Positions 32,447 to 41,574 of a stretch of DNA of 64,000 nucleotides are shown in pieces; position 1 is the first letter of the stretch, and every line of letters begins with the position of its first letter. Under the pieces are notes generated by a model that saw only the letters and a program-made list of their open reading frames with translations, was not told the origin of the DNA and made no database searches. A program made the translations under genes and the position numbers. The stretch comes from Paludibacter sp. (lineage in GTDB: Bacteria > Bacteroidota > Bacteroidia > Bacteroidales > Paludibacteraceae), in NCBI GenBank assembly GCA_028690665.1, contig JAQVAV010000009.1, forward strand, positions 75,320 to 139,319, read 5' to 3'.

Positions 32447-34828
32447 ATGAAGAAAGTCGTTTTATTTTTATTTGTTTCAATATCTTTTCTGGGAGCTTTC
32501 GGACAAACGGGAAGCATAAAAGGTCGTGTTTACAACGCCAAAACCAATGAACCTGTCGAATTTGCGAATATCCTGATTAAAGGAACTGATATTGGCTCAA
32601 CATCCGATTTGGATGGTAATTTTATTTTTACCGGTATTGCCTCCGGTTTCTTAAGATTAGTTGTCAGTGTTGTTGGTTTTGAAACTACTGAATCTCCGGA
32701 AATACAGGTGCAGGGAAACCAGACCGCTTTTGTCGATATTGCTGTGTCTGAAGCTTCATTTGCCATCAAGGAAGTGGTGGTGCGCTCGACTGTAAATAAT
32801 CTCAAACGTATCGAAAGTCCGGTTTCATTGCTTTCGGTGGGCGTGCAGGAAATAGAGAAAAGTGCAGGAGCAAATCGCGATGTCTCGAAAGTTGTGCAAT
32901 CATTACCAGGCGTTGGAGCTACAGATCCGAACCGCAATGACCTGATTGTGCGTGGGGGCGGTCCTTCGGAAAATGTATTCTATCTCGATGGCATTGAAAT
33001 TCCGGTTATTAATCACTTTGCAACTCAAGGTTCGTCGGGTGGAGCTGTGGGTATTATAAATCCTGATTTTGTTCGCGAAATAAACTTTTATACAGGAGCT
33101 TTTCCGGCTAACCGAACAAATGCATTGAGTTCTGTGATGGAAATCAAACAGAAAGATGGAAGTAAGGACAGAGTGCATACCAAACTTTCGGTTGGGGCTT
33201 CGGATGCTGCTTTGACTATCGATGGGCCCGTCGGTAAAAAATCAACTTTCATTGTTTCTGCCCGTCAGTCGTATCTGCAATTTTTGTTCTCCGTGCTAGG
33301 ATTGCCATTTTTACCTACTTACAATGATTTCCAAGTGAAATATAAAATACAGTTGGATCGGAAAAACGAAATTACTTTTCTCGGAATCGGAGCTATTGAT
33401 GACATGACTTTGAATTTGGATATAAAAAATCCTACCGAATCGCAGCGGTATATCCTTGATTATTTGCCGGTTTACAAGCAATGGAATTATACGGTCGGTG
33501 TTGTCTATAAACATTATGCCGATACGCATTATGACAGTTGGGTACTGAGCAGGAATATGTTGCGGAATGCGAATTTTAAATATCGGGATAATGATGAGAC
33601 TTTGCCTAAAACATCTGATTATAAATCGGATGAAGCTGAAAATAAATTGCGCTTCGAACGTAATTATCCCGATTTGCCGGTGAAATTAATGTTCGGAGGC
33701 GGGTTGGTTTATTCACATTATACCAATCGTACATACCGACAATTATATATCAATAATGCGATTTCGGAATTGAATTACACTACGGATTTGAATCTGTTCG
33801 GGTATCAGGTTTTTGCTCAGGCTTCGGATGAATATCTTGACGATTTATTGAAATTATCCCTCGGAGTAAGTGCCGTGGGTACTGATTATAATAAAAATAT
33901 GATGAATCCGTGGAATCAGTTTTCACCGCGTTTGTCAGCTTCTTTTGCACTGACACCTCAATTTGATATTAATGCTAATCTGGGACGATATGCCATGCGT
34001 CCGGCATATACCACCTTAGGTTACCGGGATGAAACGGGTATCTTGGTGAATCAGAATGAGAATTTGAAATATATTATTTCCAATCAGGCTATTTTCGGGT
34101 TTGAGTATCGTCCGCAGAAAAAGATGAAAGTGACTGTTGAGGCTTTTTATAAACAATATGAACAATATCCGCTTTCGGTAGCCGATGGAATCAGTATTGC
34201 CAGTAAAGGAACCGATTACGGTCAGGTTGGGGATGAAGAGATTGTTTCTACAGGCAAAGGTAAAGCTTATGGAGTGGAGGTGCTTTACAAAGCTATGGAA
34301 TGGAAGAATTTAAATGTTACATCAACCTATACTTATTTCCGAAGTTTGTTTACAAATGTCAACGGAGCGTATTTGCCCTCTTCGTGGGATACAAAACATC
34401 TGTTTAATTTTATGGCCAATTATAAGTTTCCGAAAAGCTGGAATGTGGCTATGCGCTGGCGATTTGTGGGCGGAGCACCTTACACTCCGATTGATGTGAG
34501 CTTGTCAACTCTAAAGTCGGCCTGGAACGTAACTAATCAACCTTATTTGGATTATTCAAAATTTAATTCATTGAGATTAAAATCTTCGCATCAGTTGGAT
34601 GTAAGAATCGACAAAGAGTTTTATTTCAAAAAATGGGTGTTGAATTTGTATACCGATGTGCAGAATGTTTATAATTTTAAAACAGAAAGCGCTCCGATTT
34701 ATACCAACAGGGATGTTGATGGTAATACTGTTACCGACTCGAATGATGCTTCAAGATATGTGCTACGTTCGTTTAATTCATTGGGCGGAACAATTTTACC
34801 AACAATCGGATTGATTATTAAAATGTAA
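32447..34828 (+). CDS. TonB-dependent receptor with carboxypeptidase-regulatory-like domain
   Basis: A 793-residue outer-membrane receptor. After a signal peptide (1-19) comes a CarboxypepD_reg-like beta sandwich (GSIKGRVYNAKTNEPVEFANILIKGT, then STSDLDGNF). The plug domain begins near residue 115 with PVSLLSVGVQEIEKSAGAN and includes VVQSLPGVGATDPNRNDLIVRGGGPSENVFYLDG. The barrel follows and ends with TILPTIGLIIKM. Substrates of this family include iron chelates, cobalamin and glycans; no SusD partner is encoded, which makes a glycan Sus-type system unlikely. The downstream DUF2271 gene is a frequent partner of iron-related receptors. Confidence 0.9.
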   Translation: MKKVVLFLFVSISFLGAFGQTGSIKGRVYNAKTNEPVEFANILIKGTDIGSTSDLDGNFIFTGIASGFLRLVVSVVGFETTESPEIQVQGNQTAFVDIAVSEASFAIKEVVVRSTVNNLKRIESPVSLLSVGVQEIEKSAGANRDVSKVVQSLPGVGATDPNRNDLIVRGGGPSENVFYLDGIEIPVINHFATQGSSGGAVGIINPDFVREINFYTGAFPANRTNALSSVMEIKQKDGSKDRVHTKLSVGASDAALTIDGPVGKKSTFIVSARQSYLQFLFSVLGLPFLPTYNDFQVKYKIQLDRKNEITFLGIGAIDDMTLNLDIKNPTESQRYILDYLPVYKQWNYTVGVVYKHYADTHYDSWVLSRNMLRNANFKYRDNDETLPKTSDYKSDEAENKLRFERNYPDLPVKLMFGGGLVYSHYTNRTYRQLYINNAISELNYTTDLNLFGYQVFAQASDEYLDDLLKLSLGVSAVGTDYNKNMMNPWNQFSPRLSASFALTPQFDINANLGRYAMRPAYTTLGYRDETGILVNQNENLKYIISNQAIFGFEYRPQKKMKVTVEAFYKQYEQYPLSVADGISIASKGTDYGQVGDEEIVSTGKGKAYGVEVLYKAMEWKNLNVTSTYTYFRSLFTNVNGAYLPSSWDTKHLFNFMANYKFPKSWNVAMRWRFVGGAPYTPIDVSLSTLKSAWNVTNQPYLDYSKFNSLRLKSSHQLDVRIDKEFYFKKWVLNLYTDVQNVYNFKTESAPIYTNRDVDGNTVTDSNDASRYVLRSFNSLGGTILPTIGLIIKM

Positions 34829-34848
34829 AACTTGAAAATCGTATTGTT

Positions 34849-35577
34849 ATGAAAAAAGTATGTATAATCAGCATATTATTTCTGATAATTCCGGTTGGCC
34901 TTTTAGCCGGGAATAAACCGGAACATTTCGATGTTTTTTCTTATGGGATAAATAATCAGGGAACGATGATTGAATTGAAATTTGAAAAGGGAAAAGAACA
35001 TAATCATCCGTTGTTTGCCGTTTGGTTAGCCGATGAGCATGGTAAATTTATCCAAACACTTTATGTTTCGAAAAGTATTGGGAAAGGTATATTTGAACAT
35101 AGTTCCCGGAGTACGGGGCATTGGCAACCGGGCGAAATACAGCGTCCGGCAGCATTGCCTTACTGGGTACATCAGCGTGGGGTTGTGAATGAATATGGTA
35201 CCTATAATCCGACTTCTAAGCAACCCGTAGTCGATGCTTATAGCGGAGCAACTCCGCAGGCTTCATTTATATTGTATTTGAAAACCGAAAAAACTCTTTC
35301 CGGAAAATATAAAATTTTCCTCGAACTGAATCAGTCGTGGGATTGGAACGAATACTGGTACAATAATAAGTTTTCTGACGATAAAGAATATAAAACTTCA
35401 AGCCAGCCGGCGTTGGTGTATGAGGCTGACATAAATACAGAAAAGCTTTCTGAGGTTGAGATGAAGCCTGCCGGCCACAGTCACTATTCCGGAAAAGATG
35501 GAAGTTTAGATACGGATTTGACTACCTTGACTACAGCTTTGAAAATAGCCCGAAGTATTACGGTGAAATTAAAGTGA
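34849..35577 (+). CDS. DUF2271 periplasmic protein
   Basis: A 242-residue exported protein with a signal peptide ending near residue 20. NNQGTMIELKFEKGKEHNHPLFAVWLADEHGKFIQTLYVSK and LELNQSWDWNEYWYNNKF match the DUF2271 family. These proteins are usually found beside TonB-dependent receptors, PepSY proteins and flavin transferases and are thought to help in periplasmic redox or iron uptake; none of this is proven. It follows the receptor by 20 bases, so the two form an operon. A palindromic intergenic repeat begins 9 bases after its stop. Several His pairs (HNHP, HSHY) could bind metal. Confidence 0.8.
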   Translation: MKKVCIISILFLIIPVGLLAGNKPEHFDVFSYGINNQGTMIELKFEKGKEHNHPLFAVWLADEHGKFIQTLYVSKSIGKGIFEHSSRSTGHWQPGEIQRPAALPYWVHQRGVVNEYGTYNPTSKQPVVDAYSGATPQASFILYLKTEKTLSGKYKIFLELNQSWDWNEYWYNNKFSDDKEYKTSSQPALVYEADINTEKLSEVEMKPAGHSHYSGKDGSLDTDLTTLTTALKIARSITVKLK

Positions 35578-35586
35578 TTATATAAA

Positions 35587-35715
35587 GGAGGAATGTCCAA
35601 TAAGTGTTTATTTTGAACACAAATTTCGCAATTCACACAAATTCAATTTGCACTATTGCTACATTATTAACAATTTACAATTTGTGTTCTTTTTTCTTTT
35701 TGGACGTCCTCTTTT
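35587..35715. repeat. Palindromic intergenic repeat, copy 2
   Basis: About 130 bases bounded by inverted ends GGAGGAATGTCC and GGACGTCCTC, with an inner inverted repeat that starts with GAACACAAATTTCGCAA (35615-35631) and ends in AATTTGTGTTC (about 35679-35689). The 17-base inner motif is identical to 52185-52201. It lies between two convergent genes and may double as a terminator. Confidence 0.75.
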
Positions 35716-35733
35716 ATTAGGTTGGAATATATT

Positions 35734-37239
35734 TTATCCTTTGGTGCTGTGGCTGTCTTTCACTACCACGTCGTGAGCTCCGCCTTCAATAATACTGGTT
35801 GAAGAAACCAACGTAATTTTGGCGTTTTCTTTCAGATCTTCCAGATCCATTACACCGCAGCTGCTCATCGTTGATTTGATTTTTGCCAGTGTAACATTCA
35901 GGTTGTCTTTAAGTTTTCCTGCATACGGCACAAAACTGTCGACACCTTCTTCAAATTTCAACCCTTCGGTTCCTCCTGCATCGTAGCGTTGCCAGTTACG
36001 AGCACGGTTTGAACCTTCGCCCCAATACTCTTTCATATAATTTCCGTTAACCATCAATTTGCGGGTAGGGCTTTCATCGAACCTTGCAAAATAACGTCCC
36101 ATCATCAAAAAATCGGCACCCATGGCTAATGCAAGTACCATGTGATAGTCCTGAACAATTCCTCCATCGGAGCAGATTGGAATATAGATTCCTGTTTTCT
36201 GGAAGTATTCTGCGCGGGCAGCTGCAACTTCGATTAAAGATGTTGCCTGTCCGCGTCCTATTCCTTTTTGTTCTCGGGTAATACAAATCGAACCACCTCC
36301 AACTCCGACTTTCACAAAATCGGCTCCGGCCTCAGCCAAATACAAAAATCCGTCACGGTCAACGACATTACCGGCTCCGACTTTTACGTTTTCTCCGAAA
36401 TTCGATTTAATATACTGCAATGTATCTTTTTGGTATTCCGAAAATCCATCCGAGGAGTCGATACACATAACATCGACACCAGCTGCAAGTAATGCCGGCA
36501 CTCGTTCTTCGTAATCGCGGGTGTTGATACCAGCTCCGACAAGCAGTTTCATGTTGTCATCCGAAAGTTCATTGGGATTTGCTTTGTGGTTTTCGTAATC
36601 TTTGCGGAATACGAAGTATTTCAGATGCTGGTTTTTGTCTATGATTGGCAGACAGTTAAGTTTGTGGTCCCATATAATGTCGTTGGCATCACTGATTGAA
36701 ATTCCAAAATCTCCGGTAACAAGTTTTGAAAACGGAGTCATAAACTCTTTTACAGGCTTGTCCAAATGGTCTCTGGTTACTCTGTAATCCCGTCCTGTCA
36801 CCATTCCGAGCAGTTTTCCCTGAGAAGTCCCATCGTCTGTAACGCCAATAGTTCCGTGTCCGGAACTTTCTTTAAGTGCGATTACATCACGTAGCGTGTG
36901 TTCGGGGGTAAGGTTGGCATTACTTATTACAAAACCTGCTTTGTACATTTTTACTTTACGAACCATTTCGGCCTGTGATTCAACACTCTGTGAACCGAAA
37001 ATAAATGAAAGTCCTCCGTTTCTTGCCAATGCTATAGCCATATTGTGGTCGGAAACAGATTGCATAATTGCCGATACAAAAGGTACGTTTAAGGAGATGG
37101 GCACTTTCTCACTTTTGTGAAATTTCACTAAAGGAGCATTTAATTTTATATTGTCAGGCGTACATTCTTTGGAAGTAAGTCCCGGAATTAATAAATACTC
37201 ACTAAAAGTTCTTGAGATGTCGTTTAAATACTTTGCCAT
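35734..37239 (-). CDS. guaB: IMP dehydrogenase, Tritrichomonas-like type
   Basis: A 501-residue enzyme that oxidises IMP to XMP in guanine nucleotide synthesis. [17 protein letters not shown] starts the (beta/alpha)8 barrel, CBS modules occupy about 105-220, and the catalytic loop [20 protein letters not shown] holds Cys319. The flap carries RNWQRYD with the Arg-Tyr pair, and the C-terminus [11 protein letters not shown] is the monovalent-cation site. The motif choices and length (501 against 503, Cys319 in both) closely match the crystallised Tritrichomonas foetus enzyme as I remember it, rather than the usual GuaB of E. coli. It has its own promoter and converges with the TonB-receptor operon. 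Confidence 0.93.
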   Translation of the reverse strand: MAKYLNDISRTFSEYLLIPGLTSKECTPDNIKLNAPLVKFHKSEKVPISLNVPFVSAIMQSVSDHNMAIALARNGGLSFIFGSQSVESQAEMVRKVKMYKAGFVISNANLTPEHTLRDVIALKESSGHGTIGVTDDGTSQGKLLGMVTGRDYRVTRDHLDKPVKEFMTPFSKLVTGDFGISISDANDIIWDHKLNCLPIIDKNQHLKYFVFRKDYENHKANPNELSDDNMKLLVGAGINTRDYEERVPALLAAGVDVMCIDSSDGFSEYQKDTLQYIKSNFGENVKVGAGNVVDRDGFLYLAEAGADFVKVGVGGGSICITREQKGIGRGQATSLIEVAAARAEYFQKTGIYIPICSDGGIVQDYHMVLALAMGADFLMMGRYFARFDESPTRKLMVNGNYMKEYWGEGSNRARNWQRYDAGGTEGLKFEEGVDSFVPYAGKLKDNLNVTLAKIKSTMSSCGVMDLEDLKENAKITLVSSTSIIEGGAHDVVVKDSHSTKG

Positions 37240-37272
37240 ACCGTATTCGATTTATTTTGAAATAAAATTTTG

Positions 37273-37304
37273 CAAAGGTAGCCAAAAAACGAATATCCGG
37301 CAAA
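37273..37304 (-). promoter_or_regulatory. Promoter of guaB, TTTG-N20-TACCTTTG
   Basis: On the minus strand TTTG (37304-37301) and TACCTTTG (37280-37273) are 20 bases apart, a full consensus match. The -7 box is 34 bases before the start at 37239. Confidence 0.85.
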
Positions 37305-37646
37305 TGTTAAGTGCTTGCAGATGCTTGAAATAACTGATTAGAGTCAGGATTTTGAAGTTAAGAGAACGAATATAATATCAATGTGTCAATTGTAACATAA
37401 TAGAGGTTTCGAAAAAAAATGTTAATATGTCAACAAACTATATAAACTCAAGTTCTGATGGATTTTTTTGTTGCTTTTATGATATGAGCCTTGTAACATC
37501 AGATTGTTTTTTGTTCAAATTATATTAAAATTGTTTTTGTTTGCCTGTGAGATAACTATTATTCTTAATAAATAGTTTGTCTTTGTAATCTGTAAAATAC
37601 TGTATAATAGTGAGATATTATTAATTAAAGAAATTTTTCCGTATTC

Positions 37647-37677
37647 TTGCTGTATTAAAATCTTATCATTAAATTTG
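37647..37677 (+). promoter_or_regulatory. Probable promoter of the sdh/frd operon
   Basis: TTG (37647-37649), 20-base gap, and TAAATTTG (37670-37677). The -7 box fits the consensus; the -33 box is partial. Predicted leader of about 95 bases. Confidence 0.55.
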
Positions 37678-37778
37678 TGGAACTTTTCTGAAAAACAGTT
37701 TCTAAGTATAATATTCTGATTTTCAGGTGCTAATTTAAAAAACAAACTACTAAATATTACAAACTAAAACAAAATTCT

Positions 37779-38441
37779 ATGTGGTTAATTGATTCCTCTA
37801 TCGGGAGAAAGTTCATTATGAGTATCACCGGGGCTTTTCTGGTGCTATTCTTGATTTTTCACAGTCTCATGAATATTGTGGTGATTATTTCACCGGAAGG
37901 ATATAATGCGATTTGTGAATTTTTGGGAGCTAACTGGTACGCAGTTGTAGGTACAATCGTCCTTGCTGCCGGTTTCGTCATTCACATTGTGTATGCTTTG
38001 TACCTGACATTGCAAAACATGCGTGCCCGTGGTAAACAGCGTTATGACGTAAGCGAAAATCAGAAAAGCGTTGAATGGTCATCTCAGAATATGTTTGTTC
38101 TGGGTGTTATTGTACTTGGCTTTTTGGTGTTGCATTTTTACAATTTTTGGTACAAAATGCAGTTTGCCGAACTGACTGGTATTCAGACAGGACTGTTCGA
38201 TCCGGCAAATGGAGCTGCTTATGTTTCAGACTTGTTTAGCAGCTGGATTTATTGTGTTGTGTATATTGTATGGCTTGTAGCTTTGTGGTTTCATTTGACA
38301 CATGGAGTTTGGAGTGCTTTACATACTCTCGGTTGGAATAATAAAACATGGATGCCTCGTGTAAAAATGATTTCAAATATTGTTTCTACAATTGTTATCC
38401 TTATGTTTATGTCAATTCCGGTTTATTATTTATTTAGCTAA
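37779..38441 (+). CDS. sdhC: Succinate dehydrogenase/fumarate reductase cytochrome b subunit
   Basis: A 220-residue membrane anchor with five hydrophobic segments. It resembles the single-polypeptide dihaem cytochrome b of type B complexes (as in Wolinella and Bacteroides): SIGRKFIMSITGAFLVLFLIFHSLMN gives the first haem-ligand His, FVIHIVYALYLTL the second, VLHFYNFWYKM the third, and LWFHLTHGVWSALHTLGWNN the last. It carries electrons between menaquinol and the iron-sulfur subunit. It heads the C-A-B operon. Confidence 0.92.
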   Translation: MWLIDSSIGRKFIMSITGAFLVLFLIFHSLMNIVVIISPEGYNAICEFLGANWYAVVGTIVLAAGFVIHIVYALYLTLQNMRARGKQRYDVSENQKSVEWSSQNMFVLGVIVLGFLVLHFYNFWYKMQFAELTGIQTGLFDPANGAAYVSDLFSSWIYCVVYIVWLVALWFHLTHGVWSALHTLGWNNKTWMPRVKMISNIVSTIVILMFMSIPVYYLFS

Positions 38442-38486
38442 GGTTCCGGTTGCTGAATTTTAATTTCATAAAAATCAAAAAAAATT

Positions 38487-40463
38487 ATGGCAAAAAAACA
38501 AGAGTCTACTCAGGTAGAAGAAATTAAGATAGATGCTAAGATCCCTGCCGGATCATTAGCTGAGAAATGGACTAACTATAAAGATCATCAGAAACTCGTA
38601 AATCCGGCGAATAAACGTCGTTTGGACATAATCGTTGTTGGAACAGGTTTAGCCGGAGCTTCTGCTGCAGCTTCGTTGGCAGAAATGGGCTTTAATGTAC
38701 TTAACTTTTGTATTCAGGATTCTCCGCGTCGTGCTCATTCAATTGCTGCACAGGGAGGTATCAATGCTGCTAAGAATTACCAAAATGATGGTGACTCAGT
38801 TTACCGTCTTTTCTACGATACAATCAAAGGGGGCGACTATCGTGCGCGTGAAGCTAACGTTTACCGTTTAGCGGAAGTTTCAAATAATATTATTGACCAG
38901 TGTGTGGCTCAGGGAGTTCCTTTCGCCCGTGAATATGGTGGTTTACTTGACAACCGTTCTTTTGGTGGAGCTCAGGTTTCACGTACTTTTTATGCAAAAG
39001 GTCAAACCGGCCAGCAATTGCTTTTAGGTGCTTATTCGGCATTAAGTCGCCAGATTGGGGCGGGTACCGTAAAGATGTTTACTCGTCATGAAATGCTCGA
39101 TGTTGTAGTAATCGAAGGTCGTGCACGCGGTATTATTGCCCGCAACCTGATTACAGGTAAAGTTGAGCGGTATTTTGCACATGCAGTGGTCATTGGATCC
39201 GGAGGTTACGGAAATACGTTTTTCCTTTCTACTAATGCCATGGCTTCAAACGGTTCGGCAGCTATGCAGATTTACAGAAAGGGAGCCTATTTTTCTAATC
39301 CTGCTTATGCACAGATTCACCCGACATGTATCCCTGTACACGGTGATTATCAGTCAAAACTGACTTTGATGTCAGAATCATTGCGTAACGATGGCCGTAT
39401 TTGGGTTCCTAAAAAGAAAGAAGATGCCGAAGCTATTCGTGCCGGAAAATTGAAACCGACTGACTTGAAAGAAGAAGACCGCGATTATTATCTGGAACGT
39501 CGTTATCCGGCTTTCGGAAACTTAGTTCCCCGTGATGTGGCTTCGCGTGCAGCCAAAGAACGTTGCGATGCTGGTTTTGGTGTAAACAGCACAGGTTTGG
39601 CTGTGTATCTCGATTTTTCTTCAGCTATTGAACGTTTGGGAGAAGATGTTATCCGTGCCCGTTACGGAAACCTTTTCCAGATGTATGAAAAAATTGTTAA
39701 TGAAAATCCATATAAAACGCCAATGATGATTTTCCCGGCTATTCACTATACAATGGGTGGTATCTGGGTTGATTATGAGTTACAGACTTCTATTCCGGGA
39801 TTGTTCTGTATTGGCGAAGCAAACTTCTCGGATCACGGTGCAAACCGTTTGGGTGCTTCTGCATTGATGCAGGGACTAGCCGATGGATATTTTGTACTTC
39901 CATATACTATTCAGAATTATCTGGCTGATCAGATTCAGGTTCCTCGTATGAGTACCGATCTTCCTGAGTTTGAAGCCGCTGAAAAAGGAGTTCATGCCAA
40001 GATAGAAAAAATCATGAAAATCCAGGGTGATCGTACGGTAGATTCTATTCATCGTGAACTCGGATTGGTTATGTGGGATTTTGTAGGTATGGGACGTAAC
40101 AAAGCCGGCTTGGAACATGCTCTTGAAAGAATCAAAGAAATTCGTCATGAATTCTGGACCCGCGTTTATGTTCCGGGAGTAAGCACCGATTTAAATGTTG
40201 AATTGGAAAAAGCTTTACGTTTGGCTGATTTCATTGAAATTGGCGAACTGATGGCCCGCGATGCTTTGATGCGCGAAGAATCCTGTGGTGGTCACTTCCG
40301 CGAAGAATATCAGACACCGGAAGGAGAAGCTTTACGTAATGACGAAGACTTTTCGTTTGCTTCATGCTGGAAATATAATGGTGAAGGTCAGGAACCTACT
40401 TTACTTAAAGAACCATTGGAATACGAATTTATTAAACGTCAACAACGTAATTATAAATCGTAA
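38487..40463 (+). CDS. sdhA: Succinate dehydrogenase/fumarate reductase flavoprotein subunit
   Basis: A 658-residue cytoplasmic catalytic subunit. The FAD-binding start is [22 protein letters not shown], and the covalent FAD site lies in [46 protein letters not shown] is the region with the substrate-binding His and Arg. [17 protein letters not shown] and [24 protein letters not shown] close the dinucleotide fold. Size and order C-A-B point to the type B fumarate reductases. In an anaerobe this would reduce fumarate to succinate; direction cannot be read from sequence. A palindromic element separates it from sdhB. Confidence 0.94.
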   Translation: MAKKQESTQVEEIKIDAKIPAGSLAEKWTNYKDHQKLVNPANKRRLDIIVVGTGLAGASAAASLAEMGFNVLNFCIQDSPRRAHSIAAQGGINAAKNYQNDGDSVYRLFYDTIKGGDYRAREANVYRLAEVSNNIIDQCVAQGVPFAREYGGLLDNRSFGGAQVSRTFYAKGQTGQQLLLGAYSALSRQIGAGTVKMFTRHEMLDVVVIEGRARGIIARNLITGKVERYFAHAVVIGSGGYGNTFFLSTNAMASNGSAAMQIYRKGAYFSNPAYAQIHPTCIPVHGDYQSKLTLMSESLRNDGRIWVPKKKEDAEAIRAGKLKPTDLKEEDRDYYLERRYPAFGNLVPRDVASRAAKERCDAGFGVNSTGLAVYLDFSSAIERLGEDVIRARYGNLFQMYEKIVNENPYKTPMMIFPAIHYTMGGIWVDYELQTSIPGLFCIGEANFSDHGANRLGASALMQGLADGYFVLPYTIQNYLADQIQVPRMSTDLPEFEAAEKGVHAKIEKIMKIQGDRTVDSIHRELGLVMWDFVGMGRNKAGLEHALERIKEIRHEFWTRVYVPGVSTDLNVELEKALRLADFIEIGELMARDALMREESCGGHFREEYQTPEGEALRNDEDFSFASCWKYNGEGQEPTLLKEPLEYEFIKRQQRNYKS

Positions 40464-40573
40464 AGCCCCGTTAGCCTTCCCTTGCGGGGGAGGTGCAGGG
40501 ATGTTTCAAAAATTTATTTAAATTAAAAATCTTAAACTTCTAATCTCCTTCCTGCTGGAAGAGAAAGGGGGCT
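40464..40573. repeat. Inverted-repeat element inserted between sdhA and sdhB
   Basis: The 110-base gap is filled by an element with imperfect inverted ends: AGCCCCGTTAGCCTTCCC at the left and, in reverse complement, AGCCCCCTTTCTCTTCC at the right, with an AT-rich centre. It begins directly after the sdhA stop and ends five bases before the sdhB ATG. Its right end supplies an AAAGGGGG stretch ahead of sdhB. Confidence 0.65.
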
Positions 40574-40578
40574 ACAAT

Positions 40579-41334
40579 ATGGATAAAACAATTAATGTTA
40601 CATTAAAAATATGGCGTCAGGCCGGTCCAAAAGCAAAAGGTGAATTTATTACCTATAAAATGGACAATGTTTCAACTGACAGTTCATTTCTTGAAATGCT
40701 GGATGTGTTGAACGAAAAATTAGTAAAAGAACATAAAGAACCTGTTGCATTTGATCACGATTGTCGTGAAGGTATCTGTGGTATGTGTTCACTTTATATC
40801 AATGGTCATCCGCACGGAAAAGACAGTGAAACAACTACCTGTCAATTGCACATGCGTCGTTTCAAAGATGGTGAAACTATTACTGTTGAACCCTGGCGTT
40901 CGGCTGCATTCCCGGTAATTAAAGATCTTATGGTTGATCGTGGTGCTTACGATAAAATCATTCAGGCCGGAGGTTATGTTTCTATAAGTACCGGAGGTGT
41001 TCCAGATGCCAATGCAATTCCTATTTCAAAGGATATCGCTGATGAAGCTATGGATGCTGCTACCTGTATTGGTTGTGGAGCCTGTGCTGCAGCCTGCAAA
41101 AATGGTTCTGCTATGTTGTTTGTGGCTGCAAAAGTAAGTCAGCTGGCTTTGTTGCCGCAAGGTAAAGTGGAGGCTGCCCGCCGTGCTAAGGCTATGGTTG
41201 CCAAAATGGATGAACTTGGTTTTGGTAACTGTACTAATACCGGAGCTTGTGAGGCCGAATGTCCGAAAGCAGTTTCCATTACTCACATTGCGCGCCTGAA
41301 CCGCGAATTTCTGAAAGCTAAATTCAAAGATTAA
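40579..41334 (+). CDS. sdhB: Succinate dehydrogenase/fumarate reductase iron-sulfur subunit
   Basis: A 251-residue electron-transfer subunit. The plant-type [2Fe-2S] ligands are in [20 protein letters not shown] and TTTCQL, the [4Fe-4S] ligands in [14 protein letters not shown], and the [3Fe-4S] and last ligands in [17 protein letters not shown]. It links the flavoprotein and the cytochrome b. The length is normal. An AG-rich stretch before the start belongs to the inserted repeat element. Confidence 0.94.
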   Translation: MDKTINVTLKIWRQAGPKAKGEFITYKMDNVSTDSSFLEMLDVLNEKLVKEHKEPVAFDHDCREGICGMCSLYINGHPHGKDSETTTCQLHMRRFKDGETITVEPWRSAAFPVIKDLMVDRGAYDKIIQAGGYVSISTGGVPDANAIPISKDIADEAMDAATCIGCGACAAACKNGSAMLFVAAKVSQLALLPQGKVEAARRAKAMVAKMDELGFGNCTNTGACEAECPKAVSITHIARLNREFLKAKFKD

Positions 41335-41356
41335 TATCTGAATTTATTATATGTTG

Positions 41357-41395
41357 AAAGAGAGCAGTATTGTTACAGATGCTGCTCTTTTTTTG
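41357..41395 (+). terminator. Terminator of the sdh/frd operon
   Basis: AGAGCAG (41361-41367) pairs with CTGCTCT (41382-41388), extended by a few weak pairs, and is followed by seven T. Confidence 0.8.
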
Positions 41396-41500
41396 CTTGG
41401 ATATTTCAGAACAATACATAATGAATAAGATACTGATTTTTGATACGTGGAAATTTGTAATGGAATCTTGTTGTGAAAGAACAATGAACGCAAGTTAATA

Positions 41501-41530
41501 AAAAACAGGCGTTCCGTTTCCGAAACACCC
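41501..41530 (-). terminator. Terminator of the T9SS-exported repeat protein gene
   Basis: On the minus strand GGTGTTTC (41529-41522) and GGAACGCC (41516-41509) form an 8-bp stem with two G-U pairs, followed by TGTTTTTTATT. Confidence 0.65.
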
Positions 41531-41574
41531 GTCATTACTCTAACCACTAATTAACTCTATTTTGTAATAGATTT

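Larger units (their letters stand above)
37240..37778. other. Divergent intergenic region between guaB and sdhC
   Basis: A 539-base AT-rich gap. It contains the guaB promoter (37273-37304) and the probable promoter of the sdh/frd operon (37647-37677). The stretch 37310-37640 has no gene, RNA or repeat that I can support; a short minus-strand frame there has no family character. Confidence 0.6.

Noticed and set aside
37515..37745. Short minus-strand reading frame of 76 codons in the guaB-sdhC gap
   Set aside because: It is AT-driven, has no family character, overlaps the likely sdh/frd promoter and lies outside any operon.
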